NCBI RefSeq assembly: GCF_000743355.1
Contig: NZ_JQEI01000011.1
Span: 121,791 to 185,790 of the forward strand
Direction: 5' to 3'
Length of the DNA stretch: 64,000 bases
DNA from: Serratia sp. Ag1
GTDB lineage: Bacteria > Pseudomonadota > Gammaproteobacteria > Enterobacterales > Enterobacteriaceae
A program made the position numbers and the translations under genes. Under the pieces are notes generated by a model. It did not search any database. It was not told where the DNA came from and saw only the letters and a list, made by a program, of their open reading frames with translations. Shown piece by piece: positions 19,607 through 27,807 of the stretch (position 1 is the stretch's first letter; every line of letters begins with the position of its first letter).

Positions 19607-20544
19607 GAGACACCACTACATGTTTCAATTTTTCTGCAATGCAGCGACCTATCCGGTGAGAAACGGTTGAAGTCATTAAGGATATGCGCCAAGTAAGGTT
19701 TACTACTCACCTCGATGAACAACAGCGGGGATGCATTGCCCAAAAAACGCTCCATTGATTCCGTCCACTTCACCGTATGCGTCAAGTGCAGTGATAAATT
19801 CCGTTTAATCAATTCAGGATCCGTTTCTGGTGTAGCAGTGACATTCATGAGGACGTCATGCTGTGGCTGTCTGATTTCTATACCTGATAAAAAATCCTGC
19901 ATCCGCTGAACACCTTCGGCCATCAAACGAGTATGCCAAGCGCCGCTGACCCCGAGTTTGGTGGTGTCATAGCCGAGATCAATTAATACCTGGGTGAAAT
20001 CACGCAATGCAGTGGGTGTACCGCCAATGACTTGCTGGCGATGGCTATTGTCACAACTGATATCCAGTTCAAGACCAGAATTTGCAATCAGGTCAGACAG
20101 GGTACTGTAATCCACCGATTTCACTGCCAGCATGGTGCCTTTGTTGACCTTGCTCAATTCATCCATTAGCTGGGAACGGAAATGGATCATTCTAAAGAGA
20201 TCTTCCAGCGTAATCGCGTCAGCGGCATATAAAGCCGAATATTCACCCACACTGTGGCCGCAAGATCCCACTACCAGAGCATCTTCCAACTTATCGCGAC
20301 ACAAAGTGTAAAGTGTTGCATTGATCGCCGTCACCGCCACCTGCTGATTGGTGGTTTGTACTAACTTGTTCATTGGTCCTTTTAAACAAAGACGCCGAAT
20401 ATCAATACCTGAAACGTCACTGGCACAATCCCAAATTCGTTTGGTGGCGCCATTAAGCCCCCATAAATCTGAGCCCATGCCAATCGTTGGGTTACCCTGA
20501 CCGGCAAAGAGAAAAGCGACTGATTGTAATTTATTAGAGTCCAT
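19603..20544 (-). CDS. FabD-like malonyl-CoA:ACP acyltransferase
   Basis: 313 residues. Starts with FLFAGQGNPTIGMG. The nucleophile is Ser98 in GHSVGEYSAL, the carboxylate-binding Arg123 is in HFRSQLMDE and the catalytic His204 is in GAWHTRLM. All three residues of malonyl transferases are therefore present. It would load the dedicated ACP with malonate for the type II synthase in this operon. A stand-alone FabD copy inside a cluster is unusual, since type II systems generally borrow the housekeeping one. It lies 8 bp after the barrel gene. Confidence 0.9.
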   Translation of the reverse strand: MDSNKLQSVAFLFAGQGNPTIGMGSDLWGLNGATKRIWDCASDVSGIDIRRLCLKGPMNKLVQTTNQQVAVTAINATLYTLCRDKLEDALVVGSCGHSVGEYSALYAADAITLEDLFRMIHFRSQLMDELSKVNKGTMLAVKSVDYSTLSDLIANSGLELDISCDNSHRQQVIGGTPTALRDFTQVLIDLGYDTTKLGVSGAWHTRLMAEGVQRMQDFLSGIEIRQPQHDVLMNVTATPETDPELIKRNLSLHLTHTVKWTESMERFLGNASPLLFIEVSSKPYLAHILNDFNRFSPDRSLHCRKIETCSGVS

Positions 20545-20552
20545 ATAAAACC

Positions 20553-21914
20553 TTAAAAATGATATTTAAAACCTAAATAACTGCCAATAGTTTCGCCAAA
20601 CAGGCCAAATTCAGAATCCTGATTGCCGAAAGCGGTATAAACACCGGTGTACATTTCCAGTTTCTTGTCCAGTTTTTCCAACGGCTTATTATAGGTGATA
20701 CCGAGTAGTGAACTTTTGTCCCTCATATTAAGCACAATAAATGACTGTATGCTGGATTGATCGTTCATAAGAAAACTGGCATAGGTATTAAGATAGTGTT
20801 TGCCTAGAAAATATCCTTTATTCGAGGTATTGCTAATTTCTGCAGCCATTAAATATTTATAAGCATCAAATGCCTGATCCAATAATGCAACCTTCGCTTC
20901 CTGATTGAGAAATCTGATTAAATCCGTCTGCTTCCTCCATTCTGCAGCAGAGTATCCTTCACTCTGAAAATAATATTCGACACCAAACTGACTAAAGCGA
21001 TCTGTCGTATATTGTAATCCGAGCGCCAACTCAACGCCGTCATCATTACTTGTAGTGTAAAGATCGGCAGGAAATGCATAGTGCTGTACCATTTCCGCTT
21101 TTCCTGTCTCCAGGTGCCGCCACTGTTGGTTAAAATGGTAAGCCAACTCAGCATTGATGGCGAATTGAGGCGAATAGTTATAACTGTTTGAAAATGCCAC
21201 CGACTTTGAGTCACCCAACATCAGATTCATTGACGGTGTATGCTCGCCAAAGCGGTAATCCGTGTAAGAGATCATGTAACGTTCATTGGCGTTAGAACGC
21301 TCAGTCGCAGACCAGTTACTGGAAGACTCATAGCGTTTATCAATTTGGGTCAACTTTGGCGAGACAGATAAAGATAACGACTGCTTCTCTGTATCTTTTG
21401 ATATTACAGCCCCCCAGAAAGATTCTGAGTATGCCTGTTTCATTGAATAATCATAAATTCGGCTTGGTTTAAAGCCCGAATAATAATTATTCATTAAGCT
21501 CGCTGGGGACTGTAGATAGAATAAGCCACTTTTTGACCTGAGCTTGCCCAAATCCCCCCTGACATTATCAGAAACGGCGTAAGAGAGCTTTAGCTTATCG
21601 ATAAGCAACCTCAAATGGTTATCATCTTTTTCAAATGAGTCAACATCCTCGTGCGGATAATAAGCCAGCCCATACAGAGACATATCCAAATCAACTTTTT
21701 CTTCAATAAGATGACAAACACTGTCATATTTAAGCACCAGATCGTTGTAAACATTATTGGCGGTGTAAGGATTTTTTCCATCTATCCGCCAGATAGACAG
21801 CGCTTTGTTGGTGTAAGACACCTGCCCTAATAACATCATATCAGGCGAGCAGGATGCCAAGAGTTTGGCTGGAAACAGCCACACTGCCAACACTAGCAGA
21901 GGGAAAAGTTTCAA
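20553..21914 (-). CDS. Outer-membrane beta-barrel protein of the cluster
   Basis: 453 residues with a Sec signal peptide (cleavage near LLAS-CS, about residue 21). The mature protein alternates short amphipathic strands with polar turns, and it ends in FKYHF, the C-terminal Phe signature recognised by the BAM machinery. No named family is assigned. It overlaps the LolA-like gene by 4 bp (ATGA). Paired with the LolA-like carrier and the ABC transporter it completes a plausible inner-to-outer-membrane route for the lipid product; this pairing is known from other lipid-export loci in general terms, and the role here is inferred. Confidence 0.75.
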   Translation of the reverse strand: MKLFPLLVLAVWLFPAKLLASCSPDMMLLGQVSYTNKALSIWRIDGKNPYTANNVYNDLVLKYDSVCHLIEEKVDLDMSLYGLAYYPHEDVDSFEKDDNHLRLLIDKLKLSYAVSDNVRGDLGKLRSKSGLFYLQSPASLMNNYYSGFKPSRIYDYSMKQAYSESFWGAVISKDTEKQSLSLSVSPKLTQIDKRYESSSNWSATERSNANERYMISYTDYRFGEHTPSMNLMLGDSKSVAFSNSYNYSPQFAINAELAYHFNQQWRHLETGKAEMVQHYAFPADLYTTSNDDGVELALGLQYTTDRFSQFGVEYYFQSEGYSAAEWRKQTDLIRFLNQEAKVALLDQAFDAYKYLMAAEISNTSNKGYFLGKHYLNTYASFLMNDQSSIQSFIVLNMRDKSSLLGITYNKPLEKLDKKLEMYTGVYTAFGNQDSEFGLFGETIGSYLGFKYHF

Positions 21915-22702
21915 TTCCCACCTCGCTGAATATACTCCTTGGTGAAATGGAATAGTGGCAGAGATTCATATCTGACATCACTGTATTCCATAACAGAATA
22001 ACCGTTGCCGGAACGTGCATCCACGATAACAATTTTCGCGGGCCGTTCTCTGCCTAACAGGTACTTATAATCTTGATAGGCGACTTCTTTGATGAGTTTG
22101 TCATCCAACGAAAAGTAAAAAGCTTTATAGGGATGATAGCTCTCTTTTTCAACCAGATAGGTGACTTTCGGATAGGTGATTTCTGGTGATTTTCGTTCTA
22201 GTGCCAGCTTGTAACAAACCAGGTTTCCACAAGGCTCTTCACCCAAAAGGATCGAGTTATAGGCATATTCAAAGTTAGTGACAATCACATCACCGTTTGA
22301 AATCTGGCCTAATAACCGCTGCTGACGAGAGATCGGCATTGGGCGTCTCAAGCCTGGTGTGTAAAACCATAAATCATACCAGTCGGATAGCATCATCTTG
22401 CCTTTATCCCGAGGTGGGTAGACAAATCGACTCAGGGACCGCGCATCTGCTTCAATACCATTTCCAGGCTTTAGAAATCGCATAGAGATGTCTAGAATCT
22501 GCTTGCGAATAGGTTCACTTTCTTCTGGTTTAAATTCTTTAATGGTTACCGTATAACGAAAAGGCATGTTCGGTGAACGAACTTCATCAGACTTCTTAAT
22601 GATCTCCAATGCCGCTATATCTACTGTACTGGCTGTATCTGCCCACGTCATAGATGAAAATAAAAGCGGACCTATAAATACCAAAGATAAACGTACTTTC
22701 AT
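21911..22702 (-). CDS. LolA-like periplasmic lipid/lipoprotein-sorting protein
   Basis: 263 residues from the ATG at 22702, selected because AAGGG lies 8 nt upstream; a frame to 22732 would overlap the permease gene. Signal peptide ends near SSMTWADT. The body, with strands such as LSRFVYPPRDKGKMMLSDWYDLWFYTPG and YLVEKESYHPYKAFYF, resembles the outer-membrane lipoprotein-sorting group (LolA/LolB-like half barrel with a hydrophobic cavity). Proposed role: carry the acyl product across the periplasm between the LolDE-like pump and the outer-membrane barrel. Confidence 0.78.
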   Translation of the reverse strand: MKVRLSLVFIGPLLFSSMTWADTASTVDIAALEIIKKSDEVRSPNMPFRYTVTIKEFKPEESEPIRKQILDISMRFLKPGNGIEADARSLSRFVYPPRDKGKMMLSDWYDLWFYTPGLRRPMPISRQQRLLGQISNGDVIVTNFEYAYNSILLGEEPCGNLVCYKLALERKSPEITYPKVTYLVEKESYHPYKAFYFSLDDKLIKEVAYQDYKYLLGRERPAKIVIVDARSGNGYSVMEYSDVRYESLPLFHFTKEYIQRGGN

Positions 22703-22712
22703 GGAAATGCCC

Positions 22713-24026
22713 TTATACAAATTTAAATGCATCAGCTATGTTAAGTTTGGATGCACGAACTGCTGGAATGATTGATGCCAGTGATGACGTCAGTATGGGA
22801 AGTACAAACGTTATCCAGATTAAATCGAAGCTATCTGTTTTTATGAAGGCGGTATAACCCTGTGTTTGCCCCGGTGATGGAGGCATTGCGATACCATTTA
22901 AATTAATGACACCGGCAATGGCAAAGCCAATCGCCAGGCTACCAATAGCGCCGATTGCCCCAATGAATATGCCTTCCAGCAAAAACAACTTTGTAATGTG
23001 CCTTGGCCGCAGGCCGATAGCCCGTAATGTGGTGATCTCTCGAGTTCTTTCCACAATATTCATTGTCATAGAATTACTGATCATAAATATAACAATCAGA
23101 GCAACGATAGCCTTAATAAAGAAGTAGATACCCGACAACAACCCTTCAACCTGCTGATAAAATATCGACAATTCTTTCCACGATTTAACCATCAGTGGTA
23201 ACTGCTTATCTGCGATAAACTTATCCAGTTTTGCCCGAAAAATATCCAGATCAACGCCATCATTCAGCAAAATGACAACCTTACTGACGCCATCGGTATC
23301 CATAATACGCTGTGCCGTTTGTAAGGGCATTTTAATGGCAACATCATCATAGTCCTTGATGCCGGACTCAAAAATACCACGAACGCCAAGCGACAGAGCA
23401 CCTTGCCCACCTTGCGTATTCACCACTAAAACATCTAGCCAATCTGAATAGTTGGCGTTCAGCGTTTTAGCCAAACCACTGCCCAGAGTGACTTCATTAT
23501 GTTTAATACGTGATAAATCACTGCCTGAAATCAGTTTATCGAATGAACCGAGCTTCAGAGAAGCCAGCGGTTCAACACCCAGTGCCGCAAAATAGCTCGA
23601 GGTTTCACTCTCATATTGCGAGACAATACCGGTAAACTCCAACTGCCCTGAGATCGTGGAGATATCTTGGGATAACTCACTGTCATTCAAAAGATCTGAC
23701 TTCAAGGTGCTGTAGTTTTCTATAATGCTTTTACTTTTATTCGATGTCTCAAAGTATGATTTATCATAAAGTTGAATATGGCCAATGTTAGTCCTGACCG
23801 TTTGCTCTTTCAGTATCCAGAATGAATAATCGATAAATCCGCCATAGAGAAATATCGAAACACCGCCCAAAATAATAGCAATAATCGTAGAAAGTGAGCG
23901 TCTTTTATGTCTGAATAAATTAAACAAGGCGAATTGCGCATCCTGCGTTCGGAAAATAGCACAATAAAAGACGAAACATAAGATCATAAAAACAACAATA
24001 CTGGTTAAAAGCAGCGTACTGAACAT
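22713..24026 (-). CDS. LolE/MacB-type ABC transporter permease (FtsX family)
   Basis: 437 residues. An N-terminal membrane helix (residues 3-27), a second hydrophobic segment near 48-68, a periplasmic domain of about 220 residues, then three helices near 300-325, 345-375 and 400-425. This is the type VII/mechanotransmission layout of LolC/E and MacB. The coupling region IVERTREITTLRAIGLRPRH near 330-350 matches the family. It works with the ATPase at 24658. MacB and LolE relatives extrude lipoproteins, toxins or lipids from the outer leaflet of the inner membrane. Confidence 0.88.
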   Translation of the reverse strand: MFSTLLLTSIVVFMILCFVFYCAIFRTQDAQFALFNLFRHKRRSLSTIIAIILGGVSIFLYGGFIDYSFWILKEQTVRTNIGHIQLYDKSYFETSNKSKSIIENYSTLKSDLLNDSELSQDISTISGQLEFTGIVSQYESETSSYFAALGVEPLASLKLGSFDKLISGSDLSRIKHNEVTLGSGLAKTLNANYSDWLDVLVVNTQGGQGALSLGVRGIFESGIKDYDDVAIKMPLQTAQRIMDTDGVSKVVILLNDGVDLDIFRAKLDKFIADKQLPLMVKSWKELSIFYQQVEGLLSGIYFFIKAIVALIVIFMISNSMTMNIVERTREITTLRAIGLRPRHITKLFLLEGIFIGAIGAIGSLAIGFAIAGVINLNGIAMPPSPGQTQGYTAFIKTDSFDLIWITFVLPILTSSLASIIPAVRASKLNIADAFKFV

Positions 24027-24674
24027 TTATTCACCTTTCACTAAAGGTATGATAATTTGTGTCACTTCGTTGATATCCCACTCAGGAACATCATCAATGC
24101 TATAAGGTAATAGTTTTAATTGACTCAGCTCTCCCTTCTTCATTTCTGACAGCAGCGCCGCTGCCTGACTATTTTTCTTACAGCTATGCAATGCTCTGTA
24201 TTGCATATAGTTAATGTGAAACATCATATTACTATCGAAATTTTCTTTCAGTAAGGTATTGGTGTCATGTAGCGTCACGACGCATCGCCCCAACTCTGCA
24301 GGCAAATAGGCATCAACACGCGCCCTTAAATAGCGCACACGCGGGTTATTTTCATGAGTATCGACAGCTTCATCCAGATAAAAAAAACCGAGCTTGGCAA
24401 ACTCAGAGGCTTTAACGTAATCGTTCACTGTTTTGAAGTGGCTCGCTAATTTCAGCATACCGTAGGAGTAGAATATTAATGAGGAAACATTTTTTTGACG
24501 TTCATACTCATCGAATAATGAATCTGTGACTTGTGCTAATGCGCCAGGCTGTGTTGGGAAGCCTCTCTGTAAAATAGTTTCTACCACCGATGGCTCCGTG
24601 CGTTGAGCATAGGCCGGTGCAAAAAAAAGACATGGCATCAAGAGTAACAGAATATACTTATTTAACAGAATCAT
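24027..24674 (-). CDS. Periplasmic helical (TPR-like) protein
   Basis: 215 residues from the ATG at 24674, which has GGGGAG 6 nt upstream and overlaps the ATPase stop; a start at 24689 lacks this. Signal peptide ending at PAYAQ near residue 23. The mature part is helical with TPR-like spacing (EYERQKNVSSLIFYSYGMLK, VKASEFAKLGFFYLDEAV). Two Cys (CVVTL and HSCKK) may form a disulfide. Not recognised further. Located between the ATPase and permease genes, so it is probably a periplasmic accessory of this transporter. Confidence 0.7.
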   Translation of the reverse strand: MILLNKYILLLLMPCLFFAPAYAQRTEPSVVETILQRGFPTQPGALAQVTDSLFDEYERQKNVSSLIFYSYGMLKLASHFKTVNDYVKASEFAKLGFFYLDEAVDTHENNPRVRYLRARVDAYLPAELGRCVVTLHDTNTLLKENFDSNMMFHINYMQYRALHSCKKNSQAAALLSEMKKGELSQLKLLPYSIDDVPEWDINEVTQIIIPLVKGE

Positions 24675-25365
24675 AAACCAGCTCCCCATCCTTGATTTCT
24701 ATAACACGTTTAGCTCTATTTTTGAGTTGGGTCGAATGTGTTGAAACAATAAAAGTGGTTTTTGTTTCCTGGTTGATTTCCATTAACAAATCCAAAATGG
24801 CCTCGCCCGTTGCAAGATCTAAATTACCGGTAGGTTCATCGGCAATAATCACCCCAGGACTATGGGCTAATGCTCTGGCAATCGCCACACGCTGTTGCTG
24901 CCCGCCAGATAATTGCCCTGGTTTACGTTCGACAAGATGATTAATCCCCACCCTGTCGAGGTAGTACAATGACAACTCTTTAGCTTGCCTCTTATTATAA
25001 TCTCCATTTAAAACAAGCGGGTAATAGACGTTATCAAATGCACTGAGAACGGGAATAAGATTGAAAAACTGAAAGATAAACCCAAGGTGTTTACTTCTGA
25101 TAAACGACAACTGTTCTTCATTCAAGTCATTCAGCGCTTTATCGAGAAATATTGTTGACCCTGATGTCGGTTTGTCAATGCCAGACAAGATATTCAGCAG
25201 TGTACTTTTCCCGCTCCCTGATGGGCCACACAAAGCCAGGAACTCACCCTTTGCTATTTCAAAATTGATATTTTTGAGAGCATCAACTTTACTTGCATCC
25301 CAACCATAGCTCTTGTAAATATCGATTAAGAGTATTGCCGGCAATTCCTTGATTTTGTTCGCCAT
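24658..25365 (-). CDS. LolD/MacB-type ABC transporter ATPase
   Basis: 235 residues. Walker A GPSGSGKST at 47-55, Q-loop near 99, signature LSGGQQQRVAIARAL from 152, Walker B VIIADEPTGNLD from 172 with catalytic Glu177, and H-loop His in STHSTQL. All key residues are intact, and the sequence belongs to the LolD/MacB/FtsE subgroup. It energises the permease at 22713. Confidence 0.93.
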   Translation of the reverse strand: MANKIKELPAILLIDIYKSYGWDASKVDALKNINFEIAKGEFLALCGPSGSGKSTLLNILSGIDKPTSGSTIFLDKALNDLNEEQLSFIRSKHLGFIFQFFNLIPVLSAFDNVYYPLVLNGDYNKRQAKELSLYYLDRVGINHLVERKPGQLSGGQQQRVAIARALAHSPGVIIADEPTGNLDLATGEAILDLLMEINQETKTTFIVSTHSTQLKNRAKRVIEIKDGELVYDSVK

Positions 25366-25388
25366 AGGTCCTTCCTACTAATCTTAAA

Positions 25389-26381
25389 CTAATACCAGGT
25401 ATCGAAATAGTTATAACCACCGAAGTTATCACGCACAATTGTTCTCATTTTCCCCTGAGAACAAGCATGTTGCTCTAGATATATCCAACTCAGAGCAGGT
25501 GAAAGACAACCACTGCCACCGTAGATATCAATGAGATTGATGGCCTTTGCTTCAGAAGCATGCTGTTTATTGTTATTAATAAGTTCCCGCATTAGCGCAT
25601 TTTTCCTTAAGCAGGCAAAGGAAATCAGATCAATATCAGGATCTTTCTTTAGTAACTCGGAACGTAAATTTGCATCACTTCCTGGGATAAAATAATCACC
25701 ACAGCTCACCTTAAGGCCGCTCTCACGGTTGCTAAAAATAAAGCAACCAACCCGCTCAACGGACAGGTTCATCTTGATATCTTTTTCTTTATTTTTTTTA
25801 TCTACAACGATATCCTCTTCAGAGAAAACCAACACCGGTACTGCACGGTACGCTGCACAAATCACTACGTTGTCAAAAACACCCCAATTTAAATAATCCT
25901 GTGCAACGCGCATTGCCTGCATTAAGGATTGTTTCTCCCCTCTCATTTTGCAGGTAAAATCTTTCACTGAAAATTTCTTTACCAGATTCTTAGGCAGAGT
26001 ATCAATCATTGAAGTATGTAACGCACTGGAGATATCTTCGAAAGGCCCAGACTCCCCCCAAGAATCTACATAAATGAAAGCCGTGCGCGATCTCATTAGC
26101 AACATACGCTCTTTGGCGCTGAGTTGTTGTAAAGCAGCCTCAGAAGCCTGTTCCATAGAGTCGATATACTCTTTATAGGAAGGCTTCCGCATCATTTCTC
26201 TGGCATAAGCATCTTTTAGAGTACCAAATCGTTTAAACCCCCATCCATGAGCATAGGTTGATTTAAGCGCCTTATTATACATGTGTGATTCCCACACATT
26301 CAGCCAGCATGGATAATACAGGTAAACGTTCGCTTCAGGTTCAACGATTGAAAATGAAGATAAATACATTATGTTTTTCAT
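25389..26381 (-). CDS. Degenerate ketosynthase-like protein
   Basis: 330 residues, not assigned to a named family. Several segments align by eye with a thiolase-fold ketosynthase: DNVVICAAYRAVPVLVF corresponds to the strand after the nucleophile elbow, ERVGCFIFSNRE to the EGA..LVLE strand, and LIDIYGGSGCLSPALSWIYLE to the GH..AASG region. The usual Cys-His-His triad is not seen at these places, so it is probably a non-catalytic partner or a repurposed fold. It follows the third ketosynthase and precedes the ABC ATPase by 23 bp. Confidence 0.6.
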   Translation of the reverse strand: MKNIMYLSSFSIVEPEANVYLYYPCWLNVWESHMYNKALKSTYAHGWGFKRFGTLKDAYAREMMRKPSYKEYIDSMEQASEAALQQLSAKERMLLMRSRTAFIYVDSWGESGPFEDISSALHTSMIDTLPKNLVKKFSVKDFTCKMRGEKQSLMQAMRVAQDYLNWGVFDNVVICAAYRAVPVLVFSEEDIVVDKKNKEKDIKMNLSVERVGCFIFSNRESGLKVSCGDYFIPGSDANLRSELLKKDPDIDLISFACLRKNALMRELINNNKQHASEAKAINLIDIYGGSGCLSPALSWIYLEQHACSQGKMRTIVRDNFGGYNYFDTWY

Positions 26382-26398
26382 ATCAGATTACGTATAAA

Positions 26399-26597
26399 TA
26401 CACCCAAAATAATTCGAGTTGCTTGTAGGTGGAAACCGAGTGAATCCCCAGGAGTTTACTCAAGATGGTTCCTGGGGTGAGTGACAAATCTGCTTGGCAG
26501 ATTTGAACGCTGCTTGCAGCGGCCCCGAAGGGGCGAGGCCCAGTATGGGCCGAGTAACGCAGTCAACACCCAAGCAACTTGAAGTATGAGGGGTATA
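26399..26597. mobile_element. About 199-bp palindromic MITE-like element
   Basis: Left end TACACCCAAAATAATTCGAG and right end (read on the minus strand) TATACCCCTCATACTTCAAG followed by TTGCTTG are imperfect terminal inverted repeats, flanked by TA. The interior contains nested inverted repeats (AAATCTGC/GCAGATTT; GGCCCC/GGGGC; GGCCCA/TGGGCC). No ORF of its own. Part copies occur at 437, 30462, 49112 and 61325. Inserted at the 3' end of a ketosynthase gene, it supplies that gene's last codons and stop. I recall it as a common Serratia/Yersinia repeat, without a search. Confidence 0.8.
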
Positions 26598-27803
26598 GTC
26601 ATTATCAGACATGATTATACCGATAATGGAACCATCAACGCCCAAGCCAAGTTTTAACAGGTGCTTTTTATTATGTTTTATCACCCCATCATTCATTAGC
26701 ACATGCTGAGCAATATTTTCTCTTATTGCCCCCTCGCCTACGGGTGAAAATAACTCACCATGACGTAATGAATAATGGCCAATAATTAAATCGACGATAC
26801 CTGAACCCGTAGCGACATAACCGATTTGGCCTTTATAGGCCAAAATAGGAACAGAACTATCGCCTAACAGCGAACGGAGTGCCTGAGATTCTGCTTTATC
26901 ACTCGCCTCGGAGCAATTAGCGTGGGGAATAATGGCACACAAGTCTTCACAGGTGACGTTAGCTTGCTCCATGACATTGCTCATTACCTTTACCAAGTTA
27001 CTGGCAAATTGAGTTGGGTCATTACTTCTGCCAGTGCTGGTTTGCGTGTAGGTTGACGTCAGTTTGATCCCTCCAGGGGCCTGCCGGGCATTACGGTGCC
27101 TGGCACTTTCCAGAAGCAAAGTGGAGAACCCTTCGGAGGGCAAAACACAGTTGCTTTCCTCACCGAAGGGCTGTATTAACTCACCTTCCAGCATTGATTG
27201 GCTTTCCAGAAAATAGATATCCTGCGTTTTGATCTCTGAACAGTTAATCACCATCACCAGATCAATGGTTCCGCTCCCTATTGCCTGAATGCCCAAGTGC
27301 ACCGCAGACAGTGATGAATTACTAGTACAGTGCATATTGGGCGGCATAAATTTCAAGCGATATTTTTTCGCAATGTTATATGCCAGTTTGTCCTGCGATA
27401 CTTTAGAAATATGTAAGTTCTGGATCGATTTAGTGAGTTTTACATCCTCGATGTCGTTATGGTCATAAAAAGAGGCATAATCGGCCACATCAACTCTTGC
27501 GCCTAATCCGGTGAAATAAACTCGGACGTTATCACCCGATAAGCAATGCTGATCCAGCATTGCTTTTTCGAGAGATCGAACAATCAAATCACAGACCAAA
27601 TTAAAAATGCTATCATACTCATGTACTAGCTTAGCGGCGAATGCATTGTTTTTTAATCCGTATACCTTTGCAGCTTCATCCGTATCAAACCAATGTGCTT
27701 TATTGACACGTTTCCCTTGCTTAATATTATCAATTAACCTGTCGCTATCTTTTGCAAACGGCAAACACACGCTGTAGCCCGATATAATAGTCGCGTTATC
27801 CAA
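26460..27803 (-). CDS. Third ketosynthase with altered active site
   Basis: 447 residues. Nucleophile Cys159 in MHCTSNSSLSAVHLG and a first His294 in IIPHANCSEASDK are kept. The Lys324 of the K...GH motif is present (AYKGQIGY), but the second catalytic His is replaced by Tyr329. The change may alter or abolish decarboxylative condensation; priming, transacylation or another thiol chemistry are options. Native sequence ends near residue 403 (a normal ketosynthase length). The last 45 residues or so, including TRPILGLAPSGPLQ, are encoded by the MITE at 26399-26597. It starts 4 bp after the KS-CLF stop. Confidence 0.85.
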   Translation of the reverse strand: MDNATIISGYSVCLPFAKDSDRLIDNIKQGKRVNKAHWFDTDEAAKVYGLKNNAFAAKLVHEYDSIFNLVCDLIVRSLEKAMLDQHCLSGDNVRVYFTGLGARVDVADYASFYDHNDIEDVKLTKSIQNLHISKVSQDKLAYNIAKKYRLKFMPPNMHCTSNSSLSAVHLGIQAIGSGTIDLVMVINCSEIKTQDIYFLESQSMLEGELIQPFGEESNCVLPSEGFSTLLLESARHRNARQAPGGIKLTSTYTQTSTGRSNDPTQFASNLVKVMSNVMEQANVTCEDLCAIIPHANCSEASDKAESQALRSLLGDSSVPILAYKGQIGYVATGSGIVDLIIGHYSLRHGELFSPVGEGAIRENIAQHVLMNDGVIKHNKKHLLKLGLGVDGSIIGIIMSDNDYTPHTSSCLGVDCVTRPILGLAPSGPLQAAFKSAKQICHSPQEPS

Positions 27804-27807
27804 AACA

